A stretch of 50,291 bases of DNA. Origin: an uncultured Opitutaceae bacterium (GTDB taxonomy: Bacteria > Verrucomicrobiota > Verrucomicrobiia > Opitutales > Opitutaceae). The notes beneath the pieces are model-generated. The model was not told the DNA's origin. It was given only the letters and a program-made list of their open reading frames with translations, and ran no database searches. The stretch spans positions 1 to 50,291 of the forward strand of contig CALFXL010000069.1 of assembly GCA_937958045.1 (NCBI GenBank). Direction: 5' to 3'. The position numbers and the translations under genes are program-made. Numbering within the stretch: position 1 is the stretch's first letter; every line of letters starts with the position of its first letter. Below, piece after piece: positions 26,879-35,585 of this stretch.

Positions 26879-26883
26879 GCGCT

Positions 26884-28896
26884 TCACGGCTGGGCAGGTG
26901 CCCGCGGTGCCATATGCTTCGCGAGAAACGCCTCGATCTCGGTGTACAGGCGCACCTGCTTGTCGATCTTCGCAAATCCGTGACCCTCGCCACGTACGAT
27001 CTGCGTTTCGTGAGGCACACCCTGTTTCTTCAACTCGGAGATCAGGCTCTTCGATTGCGCCACGGCCGCCACTTCGTCCGCCGTCCCGTGTGCGACAAAG
27101 ATCGGGATCTTGATCTGGTTCACCTGCCTTGCCGGTGAGATATTGAAAAACTTTTCCTCGTTCGCCTTCGGGTCGCCGAGATTGCTGCGCAACACACCGT
27201 ACGCAGTACGCCGATACTCGCTCCTGCGCGATTGCGAGAGCACCTCCTCCCAATCGAAAACGCCGGCGATCGTGATGGCGCAGCGATACAGATCCTCCTC
27301 GTAAACCGCTCCGCACAACGCGAGGTATCCACCAAACGACCCGCCCATGATGGCGATGCGGTCGCGATCGATCAGGCCGCTGCGCAGGAGTCGTTTCACG
27401 CCATCCGTCACGTCGTCGTGCATCTTCCGAAACTCCCACATGTCTTCATCGGAAAACCGCCACGCATACCCCGGCGAGCCGCGATAGTTCGGTTGGAAAA
27501 CGGCATAACCGCGGCTGGCCAGAAACTGCACCTCTGCGTTCCAGCCCCAATGATCGCGCACCCAAGGTCCGCCGTGCGGCAACACCACCAAGGGCGCGGG
27601 TTTTTCCTTGGAAGCTCCTGCAGGCAGCGTGAGGTAACCTTCGATGTCTTTTCCGTCGCGCGTCTTGTACGCGATCACCTGCATAGGCTGCATGCGGTTG
27701 GGATCGATCCACGGCGTCGTATTGGTGATCAAGTCCACGCGCCGTTTCTCCTGATCGAGGTGATAGTAGGCGGAAGGGTGCGTATCGGAAAACACCCGTA
27801 CAAAAAAATGTTTCTCCTGCTCATCGCTTCCGATGATGCGCGCGATCTTGTTAGGAAAATTGCGCTGAATGCCTTCCTGGATGCGCGCATACAGCATATC
27901 GAACCACACGGCCTGCGGTCCATTTCGCCCATACTCCATGCCGAGCACCCGTCCGTCCACTGGATGACGGTAGAAACGCACACCCTTGATGTCGTAACGC
28001 TCATCTTCGTAGAGCAACTCGCCGAGCGTGTCCGTGATCGCATCGTAGCGATACAGCGGCTTCGGTTTTCCCGCTTCTTTCGTCGCGAGCACCAGAAGTT
28101 CTCCTTCGCGATCGCCCACGCCCAGGATATCGATCTCGTCGAGATCCGTGCTGCAGACGATCCACTTGTTACCGGAGAAACGATGCAGCGTCGCCACGCC
28201 GTTCTTCGCCGTGATCGACCACGCAAGCTCGCCTTCCCGGTTCGCGATATACGCCACTACCGTACCGCCTTTCGGCTCGGGATATGTATGGAGAATCTTC
28301 GCACGCACGCCGTCGTCGTTCACATTAATCGCGTCTTCGTCATCCGACATTAACGCATTGCGCCGCGTATCGATCTTGATCGCGCCACCATCGCCACCGC
28401 GTGCGCTGGCGCTGTATTTTATCCAGACGATCATCTCATTGGGTTTCCCACGCGGAAAACCGACCGGCACCACGACATTGTAACGCTGCAACACATACGT
28501 GCTCGTGAATCCGCCCAGCTCCGCGGCGAACATCCCGGTCGAATACCGTTTCTCCTCCGAAATGCGGAAGACCAGCCGGCGCTCGCTCAACCAATCGAAG
28601 TCGTAGATGTCGTAATCGCCTTTGCCCGTGATCCGCTCCGTCCACTTCGTGCCCAGATCCATCGTGATCAAATCCAGCCGGTCGTTCGCCGTGGAAACGA
28701 TCGCCGCCATGCGACTGCCGTCCGGATTGAACTGAGGATTCTCGAACAGAGGTGCGCGGAAAAAATCCACAACAGGGATGGGCTCGTCCGCCGGCACCGG
28801 CTCGAAGCGCTTCAACGCCGGAACTTGACCAAAGGCCGCGATGGACGCGGCCAGGCAGGTTAGGACTAACAGCCCTCTGCTCGCCTTGGGGTACAT
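26884..28896 (-). CDS. Secreted S9 family prolyl-oligopeptidase-like serine peptidase
   Basis: 670 residues with a signal peptide (LLVLTCLAASIAAFGQ). An N-terminal beta-propeller-like region (NPDGSRMAAIVSTAN, DFDWLSERRLVFRI and further blades) leads to an alpha/beta-hydrolase domain from about residue 400. Catalytic triad: Ser in IMGGSFGGYLAL, Asp in VAHGTADEVAAV, His in RGEGHGFAK. LVVLPHGGPWVRDHWGW precedes the triad as in acylaminoacyl- and dipeptidyl-peptidases. It likely trims peptides outside the inner membrane. Substrate is unknown. It is monocistronic and bracketed by two copies of one two-hairpin repeat. Confidence 0.93.
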   Translation of the reverse strand: MYPKASRGLLVLTCLAASIAAFGQVPALKRFEPVPADEPIPVVDFFRAPLFENPQFNPDGSRMAAIVSTANDRLDLITMDLGTKWTERITGKGDYDIYDFDWLSERRLVFRISEEKRYSTGMFAAELGGFTSTYVLQRYNVVVPVGFPRGKPNEMIVWIKYSASARGGDGGAIKIDTRRNALMSDDEDAINVNDDGVRAKILHTYPEPKGGTVVAYIANREGELAWSITAKNGVATLHRFSGNKWIVCSTDLDEIDILGVGDREGELLVLATKEAGKPKPLYRYDAITDTLGELLYEDERYDIKGVRFYRHPVDGRVLGMEYGRNGPQAVWFDMLYARIQEGIQRNFPNKIARIIGSDEQEKHFFVRVFSDTHPSAYYHLDQEKRRVDLITNTTPWIDPNRMQPMQVIAYKTRDGKDIEGYLTLPAGASKEKPAPLVVLPHGGPWVRDHWGWNAEVQFLASRGYAVFQPNYRGSPGYAWRFSDEDMWEFRKMHDDVTDGVKRLLRSGLIDRDRIAIMGGSFGGYLALCGAVYEEDLYRCAITIAGVFDWEEVLSQSRRSEYRRTAYGVLRSNLGDPKANEEKFFNISPARQVNQIKIPIFVAHGTADEVAAVAQSKSLISELKKQGVPHETQIVRGEGHGFAKIDKQVRLYTEIEAFLAKHMAPRAPAQP

Positions 28897-28963
28897 GCCG
28901 GCATACAGGTGCGCAGCGCGCGAACGATCAAGCGATTAAGACCGCATCGCGACACTCCCGCCG

Positions 28964-29035
28964 GGTGGGGACGATGCTCCGTATTGTCCGGCCTGTTTCA
29001 GACAGTCGCGGCGGTTGCTCCGCAACCGCCCTACC
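28964..29035. repeat. Two-hairpin repeat, copy 2 (upstream of the S9 gene and oleD)
   Basis: It matches the copy at 26737-26810 over nearly its full length (GGACGATGCTCCGTATTGTC, CGGCCTGTTTCAGACAGTC, GGCGGTTGCTCCGCAACCGC). The change from GCAT to GTAT in hairpin 1 keeps pairing through G-U. Confidence 0.85.
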
Positions 29036-29124
29036 GCGATCGCCCCCTCCGGTGAGGCCAGCGCCGCTGATCGGCCTTGCGAAACGGACTTCCTCCGCGT
29101 GCGTGCCTGTGTTTCGTGTTTGCT

Positions 29125-30252
29125 GTGGAAAACACTCACGCACTCGTCACCGGCGGCACCGGCTTTCTCGGACGCCGCCTCGTCGAACGCCTGCTCGCGG
29201 CCGGGCGCGCCGTGACGGTGCTTGCGCGCAAGCCTGCGCCCGACCTGGCCTCGCGTGGCGTGCGTTTCGTGCAGACTTCGCTCGATGATGCCACGGCGGT
29301 GCGCGCCGCGTGCGAGGGCATTGGCACGATTTTCCACGTCGCCGCCAAAGTCGGCGTGTGGGGCCGTTACGACGATTTTTATCGTATCAATGTTTTGGGT
29401 ACACTCGCGCTGCTCGAGGGCGCGCGTGCGGCCGGCGTGCGCTATTTCGTCCACACGAGCACTCCAAGCGTGGTGTATAACGGTCTCGACCTCGCCGGTG
29501 CCGACGAATCGCTGCCGCTCACGACCGAGTGCCCGAGCGCGTACCCACTCACCAAGGCTCAAGCCGAACGCGAAGTCCTCGCCGCCAACACGCCGCAACT
29601 GCGCACCATCGCGTTGCGCCCACACCTCATCTGGGGCGTCGGCGATCCGCACCTCATTCCTCGCATTCTCGCCCGCGCCCGCGCCGGGCGTCTGCGCATC
29701 GTGGGGGAGGGAACCAATCGCGTGGACATGGTCCACGTCGACAACGCCGTCGATGCGCATCTTCTCGCCGAAGCCGCGTTGGAAAAAACGCCCGTCATCC
29801 ACGAGGCCTCCGATCGTCCCACGCTGAAAACAGGCCCCGTTCCTCCTTTGGACGCAAGTATCCAAAATTCAAATACACTCATTACGAACACGCGCCTCGA
29901 TCCCGAAAGCGCCGCGGGGCGCGCGTACTTCATCACCAACGGCGAACCTGTCGTGCTCTGGAATTGGGTGAATGATTTTCTCGCCGCGCTCGGCGAAAAA
30001 CCGATCACCCGTCGTCTCTCCTTGCGCAACGCCTCCGCCATCGGCGCCGTCTGCGAAACACTCTGGCGCGTTCTTCCGCTCAAAGGCGAACCGCCCATGA
30101 CGCGTTTCGTCGCCGCCGAACTCGCGAAAGATCATTGGTTTTCGATCGTCGCCGCGCGCCGCGATCTCGGTTATCAACCGCGCGTCAGCATGGCGGACGG
30201 CACCGCCGAGCTGGTGGACTGGTACCGCCGCCACGGCCGTATCCAAACATGA
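29125..30252 (+). CDS. oleD: OleD-type NAD(P)-dependent 2-alkyl-3-oxoalkanoate reductase
   Basis: 375 residues from GTG 29125; an in-frame TTG at 29077 gives a poorly conserved extension. Extended SDR features: TGGTGFLGRRLVERLL (NAD(P) binding), FHVAAKVGVWGRYDDFYRIN, HTSTPSVVYNG, the YPLTKAQAE catalytic Tyr-Lys pair, LRPHLIWGVGDPHLIPRI and AYFITNGEPVVLWNWVNDFL, all typical of OleD. The enzyme reduces the OleA product to the beta-hydroxy acid used by OleC. Residues about 232-257 look like a non-conserved insertion and contain a copy of the 19-bp motif. The stop overlaps the next gene's ATG (ATGA). Confidence 0.82.
   Translation: MENTHALVTGGTGFLGRRLVERLLAAGRAVTVLARKPAPDLASRGVRFVQTSLDDATAVRAACEGIGTIFHVAAKVGVWGRYDDFYRINVLGTLALLEGARAAGVRYFVHTSTPSVVYNGLDLAGADESLPLTTECPSAYPLTKAQAEREVLAANTPQLRTIALRPHLIWGVGDPHLIPRILARARAGRLRIVGEGTNRVDMVHVDNAVDAHLLAEAALEKTPVIHEASDRPTLKTGPVPPLDASIQNSNTLITNTRLDPESAAGRAYFITNGEPVVLWNWVNDFLAALGEKPITRRLSLRNASAIGAVCETLWRVLPLKGEPPMTRFVAAELAKDHWFSIVAARRDLGYQPRVSMADGTAELVDWYRRHGRIQT
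29858..29876. repeat. 19-bp palindromic motif, two mismatches, inside oleD
   Basis: GTATCC-AAAATTC-AAATAC. It is very close to the copy at 38551 (GTATTC-AAAATTC-CAATAC) including the seven-base spacer, and lies in the seemingly inserted part of OleD. Confidence 0.55.
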
Positions 30253-30256
30253 ATAC
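30239..30256. repeat. Palindromic motif with six-base spacer over the oleD/vut junction
   Basis: GTATCC-N6-GAATAC, one base shorter than the other copies. It covers the ATGA where the oleD stop and the downstream start codon overlap, so an RNA hairpin would cover that start. Confidence 0.55.
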
Positions 30257-30773
30257 ACGTTTCTTCCCGGCTTTCGCCCTCGCGATGGCGGCCGTCGTAC
30301 TGCTCTCGAATTTGCTCGTGCAGTACCCGATCAATCCCTGGCTCACCTGGGGCGCGTTTTCGTATCCGGTCGCGTATTTTGTGACCGATGTCTGCAACCG
30401 CATCGCCGGCCCCTCCGCCGCCCGTCGCGTCGTGTGGATCGGCTTTTCCGTAGGGATCATCCTCTCGGTCATTTTCGCACCCGCGCGCATCGGCATCGCC
30501 TCCGGCACCGCGTTCCTCGTGTCGCAACTGCTCGACGTCTCGATCTTCAACCAACTGCGTCGCCAGAGCTGGTGGAAAGCGCCTTTCTTCGGCTCCTCCG
30601 TCGCGTCGGTCGTGGACACCGCGATTTTCTTCAGCCTCGCCTTCGCCGGCACCGAACACAACTGGGTGCAACTCGGCACCGGCGACCTCGCCGCCAAACT
30701 CTTCATGGCCGTCGCCCTCCTGCCGCCGTATCGCGTCGTCATCAACCGCCTGGCAGTCGCGAAAACGCCTTAA
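30249..30773 (+). CDS. Vut_1 / YhhQ-type queuosine-precursor transporter
   Basis: 174 residues with five to six membrane segments. Recognised blocks: WGAFSYPVAYFVTDVCNRIA (with the TD-NR motif), GPSAARRVVWIGFSVGIILS, RIGIASGTAFLVSQLLDVSI, FFGSSVASVVDTAIFFSLAF and GDLAAKLFMAVALLPPYR. Characterised members take up preQ0 or preQ1; others in the family are assigned to vitamins. The start overlaps the oleD stop by ATGA, implying translational coupling to an unrelated pathway. Since queC and queE are also present at 13.6-15.2 kb, import may supplement synthesis. Confidence 0.85.
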   Translation: MNTRFFPAFALAMAAVVLLSNLLVQYPINPWLTWGAFSYPVAYFVTDVCNRIAGPSAARRVVWIGFSVGIILSVIFAPARIGIASGTAFLVSQLLDVSIFNQLRRQSWWKAPFFGSSVASVVDTAIFFSLAFAGTEHNWVQLGTGDLAAKLFMAVALLPPYRVVINRLAVAKTP

Positions 30774-30802
30774 GTACGGAGCGCGCGAAACACGCACTCA
30801 TC

Positions 30803-31603
30803 TCACCCGCGCTGTCGGACCGCTTCGAAAAGCGTGATGATCGTGGCCATCGCGACGTTTAGCGAATCGGCCTGGCCGGCCATCGGGATGCGGACCTGGG
30901 CGTCGCTTTCGTTCAGCCAAAAATCACTGAGCCCGTATTGCTCGCTGCCCATCACGATCGCGAGCGGGCCGCGCAGATCGGTGTCGGTATAAAGTTCTTT
31001 CGCCGACGGTGTGGTCACGACCGCGCGAATGCCTTTCTCCCGCAACCACGCGCGCACGGGCTGACTTTCGGCGACGACGACCGGCACGGAAAACAACACG
31101 CCCGTCGAGGCGCGCACGACATTGGGATTAAAAATATCCGTCACCGGATCGCACACGATCAACGCATCCACGCCCGCCGCATCCGCGCTGCGCAAGATCG
31201 TGCCGAGATTGCCCGGCTTCTCGATTGCTTCGACCACGAGGAGAAACGGCTGCGGTTTTAAAACGAGATCGTTCAAACCGCGTTTCCATTGCGGCGCCAC
31301 CGCGAGCAAACCGTCGGGACGTTCGCGATACGCGACCTTTTGGAACGCTTCCTTCGAAAGCTCAAAGGCCTGCGCGCCCGCCGCCTGCGCTTCGGCGATG
31401 AGTTTGGGTTCGTTTTCGCCCAAAAACCAATCGGGTGAGAAATACAGCTCCCGCAGCTTCACGCCCTTCTCCAGCGCGCGTCGCACTTCGCGATACCCTT
31501 CGACGAGAAACACGCCCGCTTCGTCGCGCGGACGCCGGTCGCGCAGCTTCACAAGCTGCTTCACGCGTGGATTCTGGAGACTGGTGATTCTTTCGACGAA
31601 CAT
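30803..31603 (-). CDS. TrmH/SpoU-family RNA 2'-O-ribose methyltransferase
   Basis: 266 residues. An N-terminal substrate-binding domain (ITSLQNPRVKQLVKLRDRRP, GVFLVEGYREVRRAL) is followed by the trefoil-knot SPOUT domain with motif 1 VEAIEKPGNLGTILRSADAA, motif 2 LAIVMGSEQYGLSD and motif 3 VRIPMAGQADSLNVAMATII. The RNA target (23S rRNA or tRNA) is not clear. It is divergent from the TrmA-like methyltransferase gene; the promoter space between them is a repeat of the CACAGAGACACAGAG family. Confidence 0.92.
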   Translation of the reverse strand: MFVERITSLQNPRVKQLVKLRDRRPRDEAGVFLVEGYREVRRALEKGVKLRELYFSPDWFLGENEPKLIAEAQAAGAQAFELSKEAFQKVAYRERPDGLLAVAPQWKRGLNDLVLKPQPFLLVVEAIEKPGNLGTILRSADAAGVDALIVCDPVTDIFNPNVVRASTGVLFSVPVVVAESQPVRAWLREKGIRAVVTTPSAKELYTDTDLRGPLAIVMGSEQYGLSDFWLNESDAQVRIPMAGQADSLNVAMATIITLFEAVRQRG

Positions 31604-31611
31604 ACGAACGA

Positions 31612-31723
31612 ATCACCACAGAGACACAGAGGGCATCGAGAATCTAGCCTGAGTTTTGATAGACGATTTCCGACTTCCTCTTTCCCTCCGCCCTCTGTGT
31701 CCTCTGTGCCTCTGTGGTGAAAA
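31612..31723. repeat. CACAGAGACACAGAG-family inverted repeat between two methyltransferase genes
   Basis: Left arm ATCACCACAGAGACACAGAG (31612-31631) and right arm CTCTGTGTCCTCTGTGCCTC then TGTGGTGA (to 31720) are inverted copies. The right arm contains the GTG start codon of the downstream gene, so the element supplies its translation start. Confidence 0.82.
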
Positions 31724-32988
31724 AGAAAAAATTCAACGACCATCCCTTTGCGTATCACGCCGATATCGAACTCGAGATCGCCACGCTGACGAATCTCGGC
31801 GTCGGTCTGGGCCGCGTGCCGTTGCGCGATTCCGCCACGGGCGAGGAATCGCAATGGGTCGTGATGGTGCCCTTCGCGTTGCCCGGCGAACGCGTGCGCG
31901 CCCGCGTTTTTCGCAATCATAAAAACTACAGCGAAGCCGACCTGCTCGAGGTCCTGCAACCGTCGCCGCACCGCATAACCGCGCCATGCCCGCTCTTCGG
32001 ACGCTGCGGCGGATGTCAGTATCAACATTTCGAATACAAGGAACAGCTCGCCTGGAAACAGCGCCAGGTGAGCGAACTCCTCCGCCACATGGCAGGCCTC
32101 GAATTTCCCGTTTCGCCCGTCATCGGTTCGCCGCGCGAATACGGTTATCGCTCGAAGATCACGCCGCACTTCAATCCACCGCGGAATCCCGACGCTCCGC
32201 TCGACGAAAAAAACTTTCCGGTCGGCTTTCTCCGCCAGGGCACACGCTTCGATCTGGTCGATGTGCCGCGCTGTCTGATCGCGACGGATGCGATCAACGA
32301 GAAACTGCCCGAAGTCCGTGCCAAGACCCGCGCGCGCGCCGCCGCCGGCGAATTCAAGCGCGCGGCCACGCTGTTGCTGCGTCATGCGCAGGAAGGCGTG
32401 ATCACCGACTACGACGCGGTGATCCACGAGCAGGTGGGCGACGTGAAGCTGCACTTCCTCGCGCGCGATTTTTTCCAAAACAATCCGTTCATCCTGCCCG
32501 CGTTCACCGACTACGTGCGCCAGCAAGCCGCCGCGTCGGGCGCGCGTTTCCTCGTCGATGCGTACTGCGGGAGCGGACTCTTCGCGCTCACCGCGGCTCC
32601 TGCGTTTGAACAAGTCGCGGGGGTCGAGATCAGCGAAACGTCCATCGCGTTCGCGCGCGAAAATGCCGCGGCCAACAACATCGCCAACGCCACTTTTCTC
32701 GCCGGCGACGCGTCGGCGATTTTCGCGGGACTCCTTTTTCCACCGCGCGACACCGTCGTCGTGATCGATCCTCCACGAAAAGGCTGCGACGAAAATTTCC
32801 TCAACCAGCTCTTCGCGTTTGGTCCGCGCGCCGTCGTGTACGTGTCGTGCGATCCCGCGACGCAAATGCGCGATCTGAAACACTTCACGGCGCGCGGCTA
32901 CACGCTCACCGCGGTGCAACCCTTCGATTTGTTTCCACAAACGCGCCACCTGGAGTGCGTAGTCTCCCTCACGGCGCCATCGGGTTAA
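31717..32988 (+). CDS. TrmA/RlmD-family RNA 5-methyluridine methyltransferase
   Basis: 423 residues from GTG 31717 (31714 is also GTG). A TRAM-like beta domain (residues 15-75) is followed by the [4Fe-4S]-type cysteines CPLFGRCGGCQYQH, SAM-binding VDAYCGSGLFALT, VVVIDPPRKGCDENFLN and the catalytic-Cys strand VVYVSCDPATQMRDL. The final block LTAVQPFDLFPQTRHLECVV is typical of the family. The enzyme methylates C5 of a uridine in rRNA or tRNA; which one cannot be told. Its start codon lies within the right arm of a repeat, and no separate ribosome-binding sequence is visible. Confidence 0.92.
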   Translation: MKKKKFNDHPFAYHADIELEIATLTNLGVGLGRVPLRDSATGEESQWVVMVPFALPGERVRARVFRNHKNYSEADLLEVLQPSPHRITAPCPLFGRCGGCQYQHFEYKEQLAWKQRQVSELLRHMAGLEFPVSPVIGSPREYGYRSKITPHFNPPRNPDAPLDEKNFPVGFLRQGTRFDLVDVPRCLIATDAINEKLPEVRAKTRARAAAGEFKRAATLLLRHAQEGVITDYDAVIHEQVGDVKLHFLARDFFQNNPFILPAFTDYVRQQAAASGARFLVDAYCGSGLFALTAAPAFEQVAGVEISETSIAFARENAAANNIANATFLAGDASAIFAGLLFPPRDTVVVIDPPRKGCDENFLNQLFAFGPRAVVYVSCDPATQMRDLKHFTARGYTLTAVQPFDLFPQTRHLECVVSLTAPSG

Positions 32989-33072
32989 CACCTCAGGGAA
33001 AGCCACTTCCTTGAGCGCGAGGATTGCCAAGTGGCGATCATTGAGTTGCTCATGTGGTGCACGGTCACGCGC

Positions 33073-35112
33073 ATGAGTTACCCATCCCTACCCAGCGCTT
33101 CCCCTTTTCGGCCCGCGGACGACACGCGCGACATCTACCGGCTCCTCTGCAAACAGGCCGGCATGATCGTGTATGATCATCATCTCGACACCGGGCACAT
33201 CACTTGGGACGGCGCGATCTCGGAACTGCTCGGGTACTCGCCGGAAGAATTTCAACACGTCGACATCCGCCAGTGGGAAGCCTGGCTGCATCCCGACGAC
33301 CGCGCGAACACGCGTCGTGCGCTCGATCAAACGATCGCCAACAGCCAACCGTGGGACGTCATTTATCGGCTGCGCCATCGCAACGGCTCGTACGTCCATA
33401 TCCAGGAGCGCAACGGCTTCGTCACGGGCGGCGGACGCCGTCGCATGATCGGCTCGCTGCGCGATGTATCCGACAGCCGATTACGCGCGCAGGCGCTCAC
33501 CGGCTTGCTCGAACGTGTGGTTGGCGCGCCCGGCCGCGCGTTCTTCGAACAACTCGCGCTGGAACTTTGGCGCACGCTCGATGCCGTGCGCGTGTACGTC
33601 GGCCGGCTTTCCGACGACAACGACGAGATGCTCCCGCTCGCGCTTTGCTACCGCGGCACGATCGAGCCGCTCGAGCGCTACAAGGTTGCCAACAGTCTTT
33701 CCGCATCGGTGCTGCATCGCGGCGATGGCCTGCTTTGCTGCTGGGGAAATCCCGGCGAAGTGCTTCCGCCGCATGTCGCCGAAGCGTTCTCGACGTGGGG
33801 CGCCACCGCGTATGTCGGCTGCGCATTAATTACGCCGACCGGTTATCGCGTGGGCGTGCTCAGCGCATTGTTTCAACAACCGCCTGCGCGTCGCGAAGCC
33901 GTCATCGCGATCTTGCAAGCCTTCGCCGCGCGCGCCGCCGCCGAGATCGAACGTCGCGAAACGGAAAACGCGCTGCGCGCGAGCGAGGCGCGTTTCCGCA
34001 GCTTGAGCGAGAGCTCGCCGGTCGGCGTGTACCAGTTCGACGTCCACGGCAACTGCACCTACGTGAACAAACGTTGGTGCGAGATCACCGGCATCTCCTT
34101 CAAAGAAGCGCTGCAAAAAGGCTGGCGCGAACGCCTGCCTCCCGACGAACTGCGCGAGTTGCTCGCTGCGTGGGAAAAATTTACGTCGGGCCGCGGCGAG
34201 TTTTCGCACAAGCTCCGCTTCGAACATCCCGCGGGCGGTGCGCGTTGGATTCAATTTCACGCGCGCCGTCTGCCCGGACCGGGAGGCACTTTGGCGGGAT
34301 ACGTCGGCACGATCGACGACATCACCGTCGAGATGGAGGCGAAAAACGAGATTCACCAACTCAACGCTCATCTCGAGGAACGCGTCGCCGAACGCACCGC
34401 GCAGCTCGCCGCCGCCAACGCCGAACTCGAGGCCTTCAGTTATTCGGTGTCGCACGATTTGCGCAGTCCGCTGCGCGCGATCGATGGTTTCAGCCGCGCG
34501 ATCGCGGAGGACTACGAGAGCGTGCTCGACGACACGGGCCGCGATTATCTCCGCCGCATTCGCGACGCCAGTCAGCGCATGGCGATGTTGATCGACGACT
34601 TGCTGCGTCTCTCGCGCGCGACACGCACGCAGATGCACATCGACGCGATCGATCTCGCGCAACTCGCGCATCAAGTCGTCGGCGAGCTCCGCCAGGCCGA
34701 TCGCCCGGATCGTGTGGTCGAGTTTGTTTGCCCGCCCACCTTGCCCGTGCGCGCCGATCGCGACCTCATGCGCATCGTCCTCGATAATCTTCTCGGCAAC
34801 GCGTGGAAATACACGCGCCGCCAGAGCAAGCCGCGCGTGGAGATTTCGCACACACCCGACCCCGAAGATCCGACGAGCATCGTGTACACCGTCAGCGACA
34901 ATGGCGCCGGCTTCGACATGAAGTACGCGGGAAAACTTTTCGCGCCGTTCCAACGCCTGCACTCCGCGAGCGAATTCGAGGGCACGGGCATCGGCCTCGC
35001 GACGGTGCGCCGCATCATCTCGCGTCATGGGGGACGCGTCTGGGCGGAATCCGTGCCCGATCAAGGCACCCAAATCCATTTCACGCTCAAACCAGCCACT
35101 TCCACTTCCTGA
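33073..35112 (+). CDS. PAS-GAF-PAS sensor histidine kinase
   Basis: 679 residues from ATG 33073. Domains in order: PAS at about 30-130 (DHHLDTGHITWDGAISELLG ... GRRRMIGSLRDVSD), GAF at about 143-296, a second PAS at about 306-420 (FRSLSESSPVGVYQFDVHGN ... GYVGTIDDITVE), a coiled linker, HisKA with the phospho-accepting His461 (SYSVSHDLRSPLRAIDGFSR), and HATPase (NLLGNAWKYT, SDNGAGFDM, GTGIGLATVRRI). The HisKA type is the one common in bacteriophytochrome-like kinases, but no chromophore-binding domain was recognised. No membrane segments are seen, so it is probably cytoplasmic. It is followed directly by a single-domain response regulator. Confidence 0.92.
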   Translation: MSYPSLPSASPFRPADDTRDIYRLLCKQAGMIVYDHHLDTGHITWDGAISELLGYSPEEFQHVDIRQWEAWLHPDDRANTRRALDQTIANSQPWDVIYRLRHRNGSYVHIQERNGFVTGGGRRRMIGSLRDVSDSRLRAQALTGLLERVVGAPGRAFFEQLALELWRTLDAVRVYVGRLSDDNDEMLPLALCYRGTIEPLERYKVANSLSASVLHRGDGLLCCWGNPGEVLPPHVAEAFSTWGATAYVGCALITPTGYRVGVLSALFQQPPARREAVIAILQAFAARAAAEIERRETENALRASEARFRSLSESSPVGVYQFDVHGNCTYVNKRWCEITGISFKEALQKGWRERLPPDELRELLAAWEKFTSGRGEFSHKLRFEHPAGGARWIQFHARRLPGPGGTLAGYVGTIDDITVEMEAKNEIHQLNAHLEERVAERTAQLAAANAELEAFSYSVSHDLRSPLRAIDGFSRAIAEDYESVLDDTGRDYLRRIRDASQRMAMLIDDLLRLSRATRTQMHIDAIDLAQLAHQVVGELRQADRPDRVVEFVCPPTLPVRADRDLMRIVLDNLLGNAWKYTRRQSKPRVEISHTPDPEDPTSIVYTVSDNGAGFDMKYAGKLFAPFQRLHSASEFEGTGIGLATVRRIISRHGGRVWAESVPDQGTQIHFTLKPATSTS

Positions 35113-35118
35113 TTACTC

Positions 35119-35565
35119 ATGGACACCTCCAACCGCAAAATCCTCCTGGTCGAAGACAATCCCGACGACGTCGCGCTCACCCTTCGCGCTCTCAAGAAAA
35201 ACAGCATCGCCAACGAAGTCGTCATCGCGAAGGACGGACAGGAAGCGCTCGACTGGCTTTTCGGCGAAGGCGCTTACGCCGGGCGCGACGTGACGGACAT
35301 GCCCGCGTTTGTGTTGCTCGATTTGAAACTGCCGAAACTCGACGGCATGGACGTGCTCCGCGCGATCCGCGCACATCCAGTCACTGCGCTGCTGCGCGTG
35401 ATCATGCTCACGACTTCACGCGAGGAAGCCGATATCGTCACAAGCTACAGCCTCGGCGCCACGAGCTACATTCGCAAACCGGTCGATTTCGATGAATTCA
35501 TCCGCGTCGTCGGCCAGCTGGGCCTCTATTGGCTCATCCTCAATGAACCCACACCCAACCGGTAA
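35119..35565 (+). CDS. Single-domain response regulator (Rcp1-like)
   Basis: 148 residues made of one receiver domain: acidic pair in ILLVEDNPDDVALTL, phospho-accepting Asp68 in FVLLDLKLPKLDGMDVL, Thr in VIMLTTSREEADI and Lys in YIRKPVDFDEF. There is no output domain. This long-loop receiver type typically pairs with phytochrome-like kinases. It starts six bases after the kinase stop and ends 20 bases before the hybrid kinase, so it may carry phosphate between the two. Confidence 0.95.
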   Translation: MDTSNRKILLVEDNPDDVALTLRALKKNSIANEVVIAKDGQEALDWLFGEGAYAGRDVTDMPAFVLLDLKLPKLDGMDVLRAIRAHPVTALLRVIMLTTSREEADIVTSYSLGATSYIRKPVDFDEFIRVVGQLGLYWLILNEPTPNR

Positions 35566-35585
35566 TCCCAATCGCTTCGTCCGTC

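Noticed and set aside
31561..33030. 489-residue minus-strand frame opposite the TrmA-like gene
   Set aside because: Antisense shadow. It also runs through the repeat at 31612-31723.
33204..34787. 527-residue frame within the sensor kinase in another phase
   Set aside because: Arg-rich out-of-phase reading of the kinase gene, with no start context.
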